The position numbers and the translations under genes are program-made. This document shows positions 1-12,259 of a stretch of 64,000 nucleotides of DNA, piece by piece. Below the pieces are notes generated by a model that had not been told where the DNA came from, did no database searches, and saw nothing but the letters and a program-made list of their open reading frames with translations. The first letter of the stretch is position 1. Every line of letters begins with the position of its first letter. Source of the stretch: Lingula anatina (taxonomy: Eukaryota > Brachiopoda > Lingulata > Lingulida > Lingulidae); the NCBI RefSeq assembly GCF_001039355.2, contig NW_019773528.1:1-64000 (forward strand). The letters are read 5' to 3'.

Positions 1-395
1 ACGCTGGTGGTACTAATTATAATAAAATCAAAGACAGTCTGAATAACAAATACACGAACAGGCGGATGCGTGATCCTGGGGATAACAAAGTTAATTTCAC
101 AACTTTATGCAGACCTCCGAGCATATAATCAATATAGCTTCAACAGATCTGAAAATCTGAAACTTAAACCAGTACTGTTGATTAATTCTAATATTCTATA
201 CTGTATATGATTTTGCTCAGTACAGTTGTTTTTTGCAATCTGTGAACTACTAACCTGTAGACTTTCAACAGTGACAAAAGCATGACACACGTACTGGCTA
301 CATATATACATGCAGGTATAAACGTGTGCTTCCCCATGTGATCTTTAGTTATAAAACTTGATCCAGGTCATGTTCTACGAGGAGTAAGGTAGACT

Positions 396-635
396 GGGTT
401 CCCATATCTAGAGGATCGATCCATCTCCAAGGGGTTTCTCACTTTCAGCTTAATGTATGAATGTATAGATGTCTGGCATGACTACTGAAGCCGTTAAACA
501 AAATTAATTACCCCCTAGCAGCTTCAGAGATGTGACAGGCATCTAAGCTGCTTAAGTTGATTACTATCTAGTGAGAATCCCCTTGGAGATAGGTCGATCC
601 ACAGTTAGTACGATAGGGTCTGGGAATGGTCCCAT
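396..635. repeat. Foldback element, family F1, copy A
   Basis: A long imperfect inverted repeat: the left arm has ATCGATCCATCTCC followed by a GGGGTTTCTC-like stretch, and the right arm near 572-600 carries the reverse complement. The outer ends (TTCCCA.../...TGGGAA) also pair. Related copies lie at 9970-10160, 41210-41434 and 63371-63612. No coding capacity is seen, so this looks like a MITE-type non-autonomous element. Confidence 0.75.
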
Positions 636-760
636 AGATATTATGTACCCTGTCATTGTCAACAACAAGCTGATATCAAGACAGATAACATGTACATGTA
701 GATTATACTACGTTACATAAACTGCTGTAATTATTACCACATTTCAAACAAAGCTTATTT

Positions 761-894
761 CAGGTATGAGACTGTTATTACATGAAAAAGTCAGAAAATA
801 TGTCACAGGATCCAGGGGGCTACTTAGACCAATGATATTTTTGTCTCCCAAAAAGTCGGAAATCTGTTGGCATTCGAAAAAAATCTTATCCCTG
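761..894. repeat. Small dispersed repeat, family F3, copy 1
   Basis: Ends are GGTATGAGAC and ATCTTATCCCTG, with an internal GGATCCAGGGG and CTCCCAAAAAGTCGG. The same order of motifs recurs at 50831-50965 and, in the opposite orientation, at 15749-15888 and 62780-62916. Terminal inverted GGGATGAGA/TCTCATCCC makes it MITE-like. Confidence 0.7.
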
Positions 895-1359
895 TAATTT
901 AGTGTATTTCCTCTATCCTTTTGGTAAATTCAGAGAAAATTTCGAAAAAAAAAATGTAGGGCATAGGAAAAAAATTATGTTTCAATATTTGGAAAACAAT
1001 AAATCTTTTCTAGTTTTCATTCAGTTTTATATCTTATTATATCAGTTGCAGTGGGGTGTTTAAAATTTTTGATTATCATAATGATAAGTACCTACTTAGC
1101 ATAAACTATGTACATTAAACTCACTTCAGTGCTTCAAGACTCCATAATTTGTCTGCAGATAAATGTGGACATGGTACTAAGCATGTCTTTTTAACTTCCT
1201 TAGCAGGAAACTTTCTATTTTAATGGCATTTATAATTTACTACCCCAATACAGGATGGGTCTTAACTCTGTCAACATTTATATCTCAAGTACTGTTTTTA
1301 GTCTGCGTGACCAAGAGCTGGAAATAGTCAAGGTGGAAGGGAAATACAAAATCGTCAAA

Positions 1360-1390
<31 letters not shown>

Positions 1391-1481
1391 TCTTTTTTCT
1401 TGCCATCATCAACAAAAAGTAGATTTCCATTTATCAAACAGAGGCAATCTTCTACCATAATACACCTGGCCAATTAATATA

Positions 1482-1620
1482 CAGGGATGAAATTTTAGGC
1501 TCCCAAAAAGTTGGAAACATGTCGACAGTCAGAAAAAATTCATAACTGTTGTAAGTACCAACTGCAACACCACTCAAAAAGTAGGGAAGATACCAATAGT
1601 CAGAAAGATCTCATCCCTGC
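1482..1620. repeat. Small dispersed repeat, family F3, diverged copy
   Basis: Starts GGGATGAAATTT, contains GGCTCCCAAAAAGTTGG and GTCGACAGTCAG, and ends GATCTCATCCCTG. These shared motifs place it in the F3 family, but the middle is rearranged relative to the other copies. Confidence 0.55.
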
Positions 1621-1927
1621 CTATATGCAAATGCTCTGCATACCACAGTAATGATGTACAGTGAAATTCTGCACCATATGGCACTCCCTTGTTTACATAA
1701 AACCCAGCCTTAAAAAATAAACAAATCGCCATTTATACATATATATATAGAACATACTGGTGGATAAGAAACAATAAATTCTATTCATCTTTTTTTTATC
1801 TTAATGACTTTTGATATTCTATCATGAAATACAGTGGCAATAAGCTGTAAAATCTGTGACTCATTTGTTCTCAAGCCACTTCTATATACAAAATATGCAA
1901 AATACAAAGTTACAGCTTAAACAAAGA

Positions 1928-1928
<1 letters not shown>

Positions 1929-1976
<48 letters not shown>
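1929..1976. repeat. ATT trinucleotide microsatellite
   Basis: Uninterrupted (ATT)n run. Confidence 0.95.
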
Positions 1977-3594
1977 GCATCTGCATGTTACAGTAATACT
2001 TGTATTGTCTGACTGCTATATCACTTTAAGGACACAAGTTCTGTGTTCCCTTATTTCTTTTTATTTACTTTACAGAAGTTCAACATTTGGTAATGGCTGT
2101 AGCTGACTTTAATTGCATAGACTTAATGGAATGTTTATCTGATTATGACTGGCAATAAATCCATTTATTTTCTGTGATCCATGAACTTTAATTTTATTTT
2201 TACATGATCCTTTTATTGGTACCCCACCCCCATATACAGAAGTCTCAATAACCAATGGCATTCATAATAGTAAATGCATGTGTCTGTTTCTTAACTCAAC
2301 TCTGACATCTTGATTCTACCTGTAAACGTATCTTATTTCTGTGATCTCTTTGGTATCTTTAGTTTTATTTTTACATGACCCTGTTACCAATACCACTCAC
2401 TCCCCCCCCCCCTACCTTTTTAACCACGTGGATATCAAAGACAGTAAAATACATCTGTCTATTCTCCTACTCATCTCTGTCATCACAGCAGTGTACATGC
2501 CAGCTATACTCCACAGGAAACAAAATTCACACACTCACTGCCATTAATGATCTCAGCTTAATCAAGTGGCCTACAGAGAAATGTCAACCCATGTATGCAA
2601 ATACGCTTTAGGCTTCTCTTACAAATGAACTGCATTTGGAAGTTTTTCATTAACAGGAGGTTTTCATTTCCAGATATCATTTCTGTCATACCTGTCAGGT
2701 GTTGGGGTTATAAAGCGGTCAAATATTACTGTACCTCAACTCCCTCACCACCTGACATTCAGAAATTAACACTGGGCCCAAAGCAGTCTATCAAATATAT
2801 CTCTTTCAGCCCATCTGAGAATCTAAATTGTTACTGTAACAACATTCATTCTGTGACATAAAAAATAGGGTTTAGGGTTCACTTACTTCTTTTACCCCTC
2901 TTAAATGAAAATCAATTTTGTTTGTGATGGGAAAATTTTACAAGAGTACCTGTACCTCCCTTTCCCCTCCCCTATGACATTAAGCTACAATCATGAGCTG
3001 TTCCTATTTACATTCTCTGACCTTTCACAACACAACATAAACAAATTCGATTTTTGCTGGGTTTGATCTGATTCAGACCAGACGTCATTAAAATCAATCA
3101 TATGCCACATCGTGGCATGCCATAATCATATGCAAGACCCCTACCCCCATCTATTCAAATGGCACATTTTAGTAAATTTTTACAAAGTTTCCAGTTTCAT
3201 AAATTATCACAAGGTACCATAAATGATCAATTGTCGACTCCTGACAAAAGGGTCTGACAAAGCAAAGACTTCTGAGAACGCCATATGGAAAGTGAAAGTT
3301 AACTACTGTTCTTACATTTAACCGGTCAATTTCATCAGCCACGCTTCCTTGTTCTGTCAAATGCTTCTCTGGCTTTGACACTTACACAAAAATATCTCTG
3401 CATAAAAATTCTAATGAGAACACCCAAGTCATTCACTGAAAATTCTCTCAGTCATCTGTTCTAATATTAAATAAAATTTTCATCTTAAAATACCACAATT
3501 TTACCAAAGACTTACCTTTTCAGAAGCGTTCATATATTATGAAACCAGACGACGTGTTTCACGTTGTAACATCCGACCGGAAACGTACTTTGTG

Positions 3595-3660
3595 ACCTTG
3601 CGAAATACGCATGCGCTAAGTTGAGCTTGTCTTGGAAAAGTCGCCATCTATGGGTTTTTT
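3595..3660 (+). promoter_or_regulatory. Core promoter of the BRD7/9 gene
   Basis: GCATGCGC at 3609-3616 resembles an NRF1 site, and TCGCCATCTATGG from 3641 resembles a YY1 site (reverse complement of the ATGGCG core). Both are typical of TATA-less housekeeping promoters near the transcription start. The start codon is at 3779. A minus-strand ATG with a strong donor at 3516 suggests the promoter may be bidirectional. The motifs are seen; the function is inferred. Confidence 0.5.
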
Positions 3661-3778
3661 TTAACACACCGCAAGAATGGCTTGTTTAGTTGTGTAGCAC
3701 CTGCCTCTTTGTTCTGATTCTTTTATCGTTTTTCTTTCTCGATGAATTTAAAATTCATACTTTAAGAATTAGTCCAAA

Positions 3779-6700
3779 ATGGGAAAGAAACACAAGAAAC
3801 ACCACAAAAGTGAAAAGAGAGAGAGGGACGAAGAGGAAGACTACCAAGAAAAACAGTCTGAAAAACATGGTAAATAAATTAAATCCAAATTAAGCTAGTT
3901 TCTAACCATTTCTGTTTTTGTTATATGTGTCAAACAAAATTTATTTGTAATTAAATAGTCCATGAAGTGACGAGTGAATGATGAAAGTTGCAGCAGCAGC
4001 TTGAAAAATGAAAATTAATTTTATATATAAATATATATATTTATCAAAAACAGTGTCAAATTATTGCAATTTATATTGGTTGAAGGTGTGCATTGAAGAA
4101 ATTATTATTTATAGAAGCATTGTTATATGTATTATTATAAAAATATTCTCAAATGTAAATGTTCCATTCTGCATCTTCTCTCTCCAGACAAACCCCTAAA
4201 GATGGTGATCAAGATAGGGTCTGGAGAAACTGCAGAACAAACCTCTGTGTCAGAAGACAGACCCCATGAGGAGAAAAAACACAAACATAAGAAGAAGAAA
4301 AAGAAGAAGGAAAAGGACAAAGATAAGGAGAGGCACAAGCATCACCACCATGAACATAAACGTCACCACGAGAGCCATAGTGAAGCTAAAGTATTGGTTT
4401 TCACAATAATTTCTAAAACTTTCTTTCAAAACAGCTCTATTGGGTTCCTTAGCTCTGTCATGAACTTTGACCGTCTTTTTCTGCCACAGTGACTCACTTT
4501 GACTCAAAAATGAATATTTGTCAATTAGAATTCAGAAAGGTCCCAAATTAAAACAAAATGATTACCAAGGTTTATTTATATCTGTCTTTCATCAAAGTTT
4601 AAAGAACATATAATATCCAGTAGGAATATCCACCACTAAGTCATTCATAATATCAGCACTCTGTGAGATTAAAGCATATAGCATTTTACCCAAGAAGTGT
4701 TTTTAGAAATATGAAAAATGTTGATTTCCAAATGATGAAATTTGGCCATAAAATTAATTTCTATATGTCACAGATAAGTGTTCATCATGGAATCAGCCTT
4801 TTTATGTACAAGTGCATGTGTCACACTTTGTACCTGAATATTTTTGTTGTTTACCTCCCCAGTACCAAGAATCAACAAAAGAAACCACAGAGAGTGAGAT
4901 CGACGTCGAGGATGGCGAACCCCCTGCAAAGCGAGCTCTGTTGCAGTCACATGACCAGGCATCTCGTGAAGCGGCAGAAATGTACGAGAGGAAGCTACGA
5001 GAGCCGAGGTCGTGCACACTGAATAAATCTGAAGATCCCCTGAAACCACTTCTGGAATACTTACAGCGCTTCTTGATGAGGTAATTTAATGGGTGATCTA
5101 GTTGATTCTGAATACCATTGATGGATTGTATTTCTCAAAGTCTCTGAATGAATTGAAGATCATTCAAAAACATTTTGTAGCATTGTAGCATGATGAGGTC
5201 ATTTGACAGATGAACCAGTGGATAGTTTTTGACACTGCTGTGGAAAGAGTTGTGCAAATTTAGAAAAATAACTAATTGTAAGTATATAGGCAAATTTTGC
5301 CAACTGACGGTCAGTTTAGAGTGAAGTTCAATTTTTCTTAGTAATTGTTTATAAAGATAAAGACTAAGGACAGTGAGCCTCTGTGAACATAGTTTACATG
5401 TAAAATGTTCAGTTGATCCCAAATTGCAGTTATATTTAAAAAAAGAAGTGAATTCTTTCTGTTAACTCATGAATTCAGTCAAGAAATCTTCCCAGTTTGA
5501 TATGTTAGGCCACATTCACAGCCAAAGTTAATCCATGTACTAACAGATCCAAGGATTATGCAGTAAGCTCTCAAAAAGGATGTCAATATTTGATCATTGT
5601 ATCTGTTAGTTCTAATTACGTCCTGTTGTTCTGATTTCGCCCTATGAGACTGTAGAATTCATGTGCTGTATCTCTCTCCTTCAGGAAAGATGTCAATGGA
5701 TTCTTTGCCTTCCCTGTCAATGATATCATAGCCCCAGGGTACTCCAGTATAATCTCCCACCCCATGGATCTCAGTACCATGCAGGCCAAGATAGACAGAG
5801 AGGAATACCAGACTGCTGCAGAGTATAAGGTAACAATGGGCACTGAACACGGAACAAAACTTTTTTTTTTTTTTTTTTTTTTTTTGTAAATTTTTTTTTC
5901 ACAGACATCTAAACTAATATGACTTAATTGGACGTAGTAGGTATAGTCTTTTACAGCATTGGTGCTTATGACACAAAAGTTAATTCGCAGACTAACAGAT
6001 CTGCAGATCAAATATGGCCGACCCACTTGAAACCCTGTTGCAATAGACACTGAATAGATTCCTCATGGTGTTTACACAGTAACTTTTGAGCGCATCAGCC
6101 ATATTTGATCCACGGATCAGTTAAACCATGGATCAACTTTGGTTGTGAGTGCCGCCTTATTCCTGCTCTCTTCTGTATCTCAGGCAGACTTCATGTTGAT
6201 GCTGGACAACGCCATGACCTACAACAGACCAGACACCATCTATTACAAGGCAGCCAAGAAATTACAAGGGATGGGGATGAAAATGATGAGTAAGGTAAGG
6301 CAACATGATTGCCATAGCCCTCTAACATGAAACACTCTCTTTGTAACCTATACACAAGTTTCATGAAAAACAAGGGATGAGGATGAAAATGAGAAGATGG
6401 GTAAGACAGCACTGATATGAAACAAACCCGTCTATAGGCCTGATGTAACTAACTGTAACATAGTTGATTAATTGGCTTGTCCAAATTAAGTAGAAGAGAA
6501 TGCAAAGTACACCTGGCAGATTCTTGACCATTTCATGGCAATTATAAGACATATCCTCTGAACATGAAAACTTACCTAGTTATGCTTTTGTTATATAAAT
6601 CCCTTTTTACACGAAAATAACAAGCTAATTTTCAGGAATGCCATTTGAATGTGAAACCCACTCAAAGAATTGAAATAAAGTTAACATGGCAGTTTCATGA

Positions 6701-8594
6701 CGATTTCATGGCATTCTTTCAGGAGCGTCTCCTGAATATGAAACGCACCCTACCCTTTATGCAGAATATCACACTGGAGCAGCTGGGCATTGAGGATGAC
6801 CCCGCGGACACTGAGCCCAAGAAACCAAAGAAAGTCCAAGTCAAGTCTAGGTGAGAAACATAACTGATTGGCAAACATTTACAGGTCTGAATAAACAGCT
6901 TTGTAGTACATGCATTTTTTTAAAAGGTACATAGATACAAGTGCTGTAGGCTGATAATTTACTAGGAAAGAATCCATTAGGGCTGCATTCACAGCCAGTT
7001 GATCCTTGGATTAACTTTTCTGGGGAACAAATATGGTGCAACCCATTTGAAAGAGTGCTAATATTAAATTGCTCTTCCCCTACTGGGATGATGAGTGTGG
7101 AAGGCGTGAATCCGTTGTCAAGTGCACACGATATTTGTTCTGTGGACTAGTAAGTCAGCGGATCATCTGGCTCTGAATGCAGTTTAGGTTAGAGTAGATA
7201 TCAACTAGGTTCTGAACTTGTAGCTTGCTTTGCAGTGGATATGACATTGGACATGAAAAGAGAGTGAAATTCCATATCCTTAACTGAATCAGACACTCCA
7301 TAGACTGGCATCAAACTGAGTAGGGTTGACCTGTTTTGCTTGTAAACACATCTTTAGATCATCTTTTCCTTCTCCTCCAGTGCCATAGTCCATGAGGCCA
7401 CACCAGACAACCTGACCCCCAAGGAGATCTTGGCCCAGGCCCAGGCTGCTGCAAAGGATGCTGGGGATAAGCTCTCCCTAAGGAGACCTGATAGCAAGGT
7501 AAGTGTGATCTTGTGTTCTGTATTGGCCTTTCCCGGGAAGGGAATATTGGCTTTTCTGGACTGGAAAACAACCATGATATCATGGTGCTTTATTGTAATG
7601 GGGGTAAGACCCCCACCCCCCTCAGTCTCCTTCCTCTCTCCAAACCTGGTTTGTTTTCAGATTTGGAGAGGTCTAGTTTTCTGGCTAAGTGTGAGCTTTG
7701 TGTGAGATTATCATATTACATATTACGATTTACAGAACTCATACTCACTACTAGTATTTGAAATAGATGTCATTTACAAATAGCTGTGACATTGCCTGAA
7801 ATCTGCTTGACCCTATGATATATTAGCAGAAACTGCCTGGCTGAAATTGTTATTATTTTGGTGATGTGTTTGGTCTATATTGCTGTTTTACTCCTTCAGA
7901 TTGGATTCCTACGAAGACAGAAAGATGGCACCACAACCTTGAATGTTCTGAATCCTGATAATGATGGAATAGGTATGTAAATGATTGGAAAAGACATTAT
8001 AGAAAAAGTACTCACTTTTAATGAAGTATGACCTACTGAATTAAGATTTAAGATGAAAGTAATTTTTTAGTTTAATTACTTTCTCTTTGTCAGTAGAGCT
8101 GAACTCTTCAGATCATTTAGAATAATTAACAGTGAATAAACTAAAAATAAACAGTGTTTTGTATAGAAATAATGGCCAACTTTAATCATAAAACACATGT
8201 TTAGAGGGTTTATCATACTGGTGTTATTGATATGATTTATATTCCAGTGAGTGAGACAGAGAGAGTGATCACAATAGGAGGTCTGGTGGGTAAACTCAGC
8301 CAGGGCACGGGGGTTATATCACATGTTTAGACTAGTGTTATTGATATGATTTATATTCCAGTGAGTGAGACAGAGAGAGTGATCACTATAGGAGGTCTGG
8401 TGGGTAAACTGAGCCAGGGCACGGGGGCTATATCACATGTATAGACTAGTGTTATTGATATGATTTATATTCCAGTGAGTGAGACAGAGAGAGTGATCAC
8501 TATAGGAGGTCTGGTGGGTAAACTCAGCCAGGGCACGGGGGCTATATCAGGCTTCAAGGAAGATAAGAGAAACGTGGTCAAACCAGGTATTGGG

Positions 8595-8644
<50 letters not shown>

Positions 8645-11600
8645 TGACAGTGATGAGTTTATATGGGACAGATATACAATTTTTAAATAATTATATATTT
8701 ATTAGAATATTGATGTCAATATACATTTATAACTTAAAATATAGGGGAATAATATCAGTTACTTGAGAGTCACTTTTGCACTGTAAAGCTAAGAGGGGTA
8801 ACCATGCACTATTTTCACCTCTTCACTCTTTCAGTAAACTACCTCAGTTATGCTCCATTCAGCAGCTTTGCCCCGTCATACGACTCTTCGTTTGCCAACC
8901 TGTCCAAGGAGGACTCAGACCTGTTGCTCTCAACCTACGGCTGTGAAACTGGCGTACAATATGCCAACAGGTACGGGGCTGATGATGGAAGGTGTCTTTT
9001 TGAACAGTGTTGTCATTTCTATATTACTGCTCACAGCACTATGAAATGTTAATTGTTTTAATTTGATCTACTTAAGAGTTCAGCTTTGTTGACAAAGAGA
9101 AAGTAATTTTATGAAAAAGACAGTTTTAGAATAATGCATGTTTAATAAATCAGCAGTATGTATAAAGTACGGTGACTTGTAGGCCCATGAGGCCGGGTGA
9201 GGCTCACATGTCACGTTAATAAATAAATGAATAATAATAAATCTTAATTTACACCAGTAGGTCATATTTGATTAAAATTGATTTCCTTTTCTATTACATG
9301 CCATTTATTATCATAAAAGTACCTATTCCATCATTATCATGGTTCAGAACATTAAGTGTAGTGTTTCTGTGTTTGATGATTTACTTCTGAACAATTACAA
9401 AAAATAGAGAAGTTTTTTAATGTCTGTAAAGAGATGGCATAGTTTATCATGGTTGATGAATTATGTATGTATGGTATAAAACTTAATAACTGATATAGTA
9501 GACAAGTTTCTGAATTGCTTTACGGAAAGTATTATTGTATTCCAGCCTGAAGGATTTTGTGGAAAACTGTGGTACCCAGACGGTCACTCTGGTGGACAGT
9601 TTGTTAAATTATCTCACTGGAGGAGAGCACGCCAAGGCTCAGAAAATGCTGCTGAAAAAGGTACATTTAAAGTAAATTCTTTTTCTTTTTTTGAAATCAA
9701 TTTTTAAAACATAGGCCACAAATGAGTAAATGATGGGATTTTGTCTGAGAAAACCAGACATTCTGGAAGGATTAAAGCTGTCTGTTAAATGTATTTTAAG
9801 TTTGTACATAGTCTTATATATAAGAATATTTTATTGTATTCCAGAAAGAAGAAGAAGAAGACAAGAAACGACAGGAAGAGAAACTGAACAAAGATGAAGG
9901 TCAAAAAGTTACAGACAAGGTATTGAAATAGTGGACCTTTATACCCTTAATGTTGACTGTTGCACCCCATTTCCATAGATTAGATCGACCTACTTTAGAT
10001 CGACTTAACTCCCTGGGGGTTCACGCTAAATAGCTGTCAGCCGGGCGGACACGAAAGTTAATTACCCCCTTACAGCTTGTAGTAGGCGGGACGGACATTT
10101 AAGTCGGATTATCTGAAAGTAATCTAGTGAGACTCCCCGCTGTTGAAATGCCATAGAATCTGACTCAAACTTTGATCTTAATAGGCAATTCTGTCAGACC
10201 TCCCATGCCTTGCTTCCTACAGGTCTAATGTTACTAACTGTAACAGATCTGATTAATTGGCATAATTAATTGGTTTATCCAAATTTAGTAGAAGAGAAAA
10301 GTGAAATTGACATAAATTGTCTGTGAATGTAAAAAAAAAAAAAAATAGAGATTTTGAATTTTTTCATTTGTTTCAAACAGGGAGTAGACGGAGACAAACC
10401 AAATGAAGAAAAAATGGAGACTGATAGTGAAGAGAAGAAGTCATCAGATCCAGAAATCAATTTTAAAGAACTGAAATCCCTGGAGTCTGAACTGGGTATT
10501 GATATGTCATTCTTAGACAATTTTGGTAAGTTTTTGTTTCTTGAAATGGATTTCTTGTATAATTTTTGAGAAGCAAAAAAAAAAAAAATTACATGTTTAG
10601 TGCCTATTTTGAATATCAGTTCATAGCTTTCAAATGGAAACAAAGAAGTAATTTTACCAAACTAGTCAATCAAGTGTTATTTTTACCCAATTCAGTGATA
10701 ATGCTCACATGAACTGACACAGCTTCAAAAAACCCAATCTCAGTCGATTTCAATTCCAAAATTCTTTATCTCCTATTTCACCCTCCTCACAGAGAAGCAA
10801 AAAAAAAATTTCACATCTCTCATTCTATCCACAGAGAAACAAAGCAAAGAGAAGCAGGTCCAGAAGGAGCTGAACACAGCGGCAGATCTGATCAAGAACC
10901 TACGGGACAGTCAGGAGGAGAGGCTGCGGCAGAAACCCCCCGCCCATCTAGCCCACATTCAGGGCCCCTCGGCCAAGGAGATGACACTGGGTAGGGAGAG
11001 AACAGGAGGTGTATTGGTGGTGGTTTGGTTGGTTGGTTTGGTTGGTTGTTTCTTTGTTTGCTGGTTGGAAGCTGGTTGCTTGGTTTGTTGGTTGTTGTTT
11101 TCTGGTTATTTAGGGGTCAACAGGTGCATTTCAGCAATTTTTTTACTTAAAATTTGAATGTCTGATTTTTACTATGTACTTATTATATGACAGTCTGTTA
11201 CACATATTGGAGATGATTACATATATTCTGTATATACATGTATGTATATTTATTACTTTTTTGTGCATATTATTATTATATTATTTATATATACATCTAC
11301 CTTTTTTCTAGCTGGACAAGTGACAGATCAGTTAACAAAACTAACCAAGCAGGTAGGTAAAGATGGGAATTGTGATGGTGATTTTATTAACTTGTAAGAG
11401 ATTTTTTTGTGTGTATTAACTTAATATTGGCCAGTTAAAGATTTTTATTTTCAAACATTTGCTTAGACAAGAAAGTGACTAGAAACTAAATATCTAATGG
11501 GCATCATTTGAAAAGGTGTCTTCCAACATTTTCACAATTTGGTCATTAAAATGCCACCAGAATTCCATAGGTATTTTCATATATTTTCAATTTAATAATT

Positions 11601-11885
11601 TTATCTTAATTTTTTTTTTAGGTGACTCCTGGAGAAGTGGTATCCACTGATGCTGTCAGGTCTGCTATGGGGATCTCCATTCCAAATCCAGGGGACCAAT
11701 CAGATAGAGCAGGAGATAATGAAGATGCCCAATCACAGGCTGTGTCTCATCTGAGTCATGATGACACCCCTGCAGATTTGGACAATGAATTACAGGCATT
11801 TTTAGACCAGGGCCCATCTTTGAGGGTGTGTGATTCTCCTTCGGGAAATGATTCTCCATCTGTGAGTGACACTGAAGGGAAATAG
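3779..11885 (+). CDS. BRD7/9-like: Bromodomain-containing protein, BRD7/BRD9 orthologue (SWI/SNF subunit)
   Basis: Sixteen coding exons join in phase to a 709-residue protein: 3779-3869, 4188-4390, 4863-5080, 5685-5829, 6184-6294, 6723-6850, 7381-7498, 7900-7972, 8476-8586, 8835-8970, 9546-9660, 9845-9919, 10381-10525, 10835-10990, 11312-11352, 11622-11885. It begins MGKKHKKHH and has a lysine-rich stretch at about 45-85. A bromodomain follows at about 160-256, with the FFAFPV and PGYS motifs and the acetyl-lysine-binding Asn near 233 in TYNRPDT. After that comes the BRD7/9 central domain (GFKEDKRN, STYG). Vertebrate BRD7 is 651 residues and BRD9 597. Family knowledge: these nuclear proteins read acetylated histones in PBAF (BRD7) or non-canonical BAF (BRD9) complexes. 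This one mixes BRD9-like stretches (NAMTYNRPDT, ETGVQ) with a BRD7-like C-terminus (TPGEVVST, MGISIP), so it is probably the single pre-duplication orthologue. The 3' splice site of exon 9 is triplicated (see 8221-8549). Identity is certain; individual exon edges are strong. Confidence 0.95.
5507..5572. repeat. Repeat family F4, solo end
   Basis: Contains CACATTCACAGCCAAAGTTAATCC and a GATCC motif, matching in reverse the right end of the full copy at 5962-6157. It lies in the intron before BRD exon 4 and looks like one end of a truncated element. Confidence 0.5.
5962..6157. repeat. Foldback element, family F4
   Basis: The inverted arms contain GATCAAATATGGC on the left and GCCATATTTGATCC on the right, with the outer right end reading AACTTTGGTTGTGAGTGCC. 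Sits in BRD intron 4, ending 26 bp before exon 5. Relatives at 6982-7185 and 26981-27146. Confidence 0.65.
6982..7185. repeat. Foldback element, family F4
   Basis: Ends are GCTGCATTCACAGCCAGTTG and CATCTGGCTCTGAATGCAG, an imperfect terminal inverted repeat of about 24 bases. Internal ACAAATATGGTGCAACCCATTTG pairs with a degraded right arm. Located in the BRD intron between exons 6 and 7. Confidence 0.65.
8221..8549 (+). repeat. Three tandem 114-bp copies of an intron-exon border
   Basis: A 114-bp unit starting GTGTTATTGATATG is repeated at 8221, 8335 and 8449. Each copy contains TATATTCCAG and then the first 80 or so bases of BRD exon 9, so there are three candidate 3' splice sites, with exon starts at 8248, 8362 and 8476. 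Only the third copy runs on into the rest of the exon. Using the first or second puts an in-frame TAG at 8328-8330 or 8442-8444. The copies differ by only a few bases, so the duplication is recent or is being homogenised. Confidence 0.9.
8595..8642. repeat. TG dinucleotide microsatellite
   Basis: (TG)n run starting 8 bases after the exon 9 donor of the BRD gene. Confidence 0.95.
9970..10160. repeat. Foldback element, family F1, diverged copy B
   Basis: Shares GATCGACCTACTTTAGATCGA, AGTTAATTACCCCCT, ATTTAAGTCGGATTA and AATCTAGTGAGACTCCCC with the other F1 copies, in the same order. It is more diverged and its ends are uncertain. Lies in BRD intron 12. Confidence 0.5.
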
Positions 11886-12253
11886 TTATACTGAATATTT
11901 CATTTCACTTGTTGCATTTATTAAGACAATATTTTACTGAATTATTGACTGTTGGAGCTTCAGTACCTGATCAAAATGAGGAAAACAGGCATGGCAAAAA
12001 TGAATCCTTGAATAATTGCTGCAACTGGGCTGAACTTCAGATTTTTTTAAAACATTTATGAATACAGGACTGTCAGCTATTTCAGTGCACATGATTTTTT
12101 TATACACTTGAGAACGTCATGAATGTAAAAAAAAACAAGACATTGTTTTTGGAAAGAGGTGAAAACAATACGGTCAATTATTAATTTTATTTAAACTCTT
12201 TTTTTATTATAAATGAGGTTGTACAAATATTGTAAGAATATTTTTCTGTCTGT

Positions 12254-12259
12254 AATAAA
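12254..12259 (+). terminator. Polyadenylation signal of the BRD7/9 gene
   Basis: AATAAA lies 369 bases after the BRD stop codon and 256 bases before the stop codon of the convergent minus-strand gene. The two 3' ends probably lie close together or overlap. Confidence 0.65.

Larger units (their letters stand above)
1..3515. other. Intergenic region left of the BRD7/9 gene
   Basis: I see no convincing coding exon here; the open frames are short and overlap low-complexity DNA. It holds a foldback repeat (396-635), two copies of a second small repeat family (761-894 and 1482-1620), a poly-A/CA tract near 1359-1390 and an ATT microsatellite at 1929-1976. A minus-strand splice-donor-like site at 3316 and another at 3516 hint at a transcript running left from the shared promoter, but no complete protein could be built. 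Confidence 0.6.

Noticed and set aside
3169-3381. Minus-strand open frame of 70 codons beginning at a GTG
   Set aside because: There is no ATG, TAA directly precedes it, and a good splice donor lies inside it. At best a fragment of an exon; not listed as a gene.
8248-8444. First two copies of BRD exon 9 as genuine alternative exons
   Set aside because: Both run into an in-frame TAG and have no matching donor in phase, so they are listed as repeats rather than exons.
8221-8549. CRISPR-like spacing of repeats
   Set aside because: The units are contiguous tandem copies of an exon border in an animal gene, not short repeats with unique spacers.
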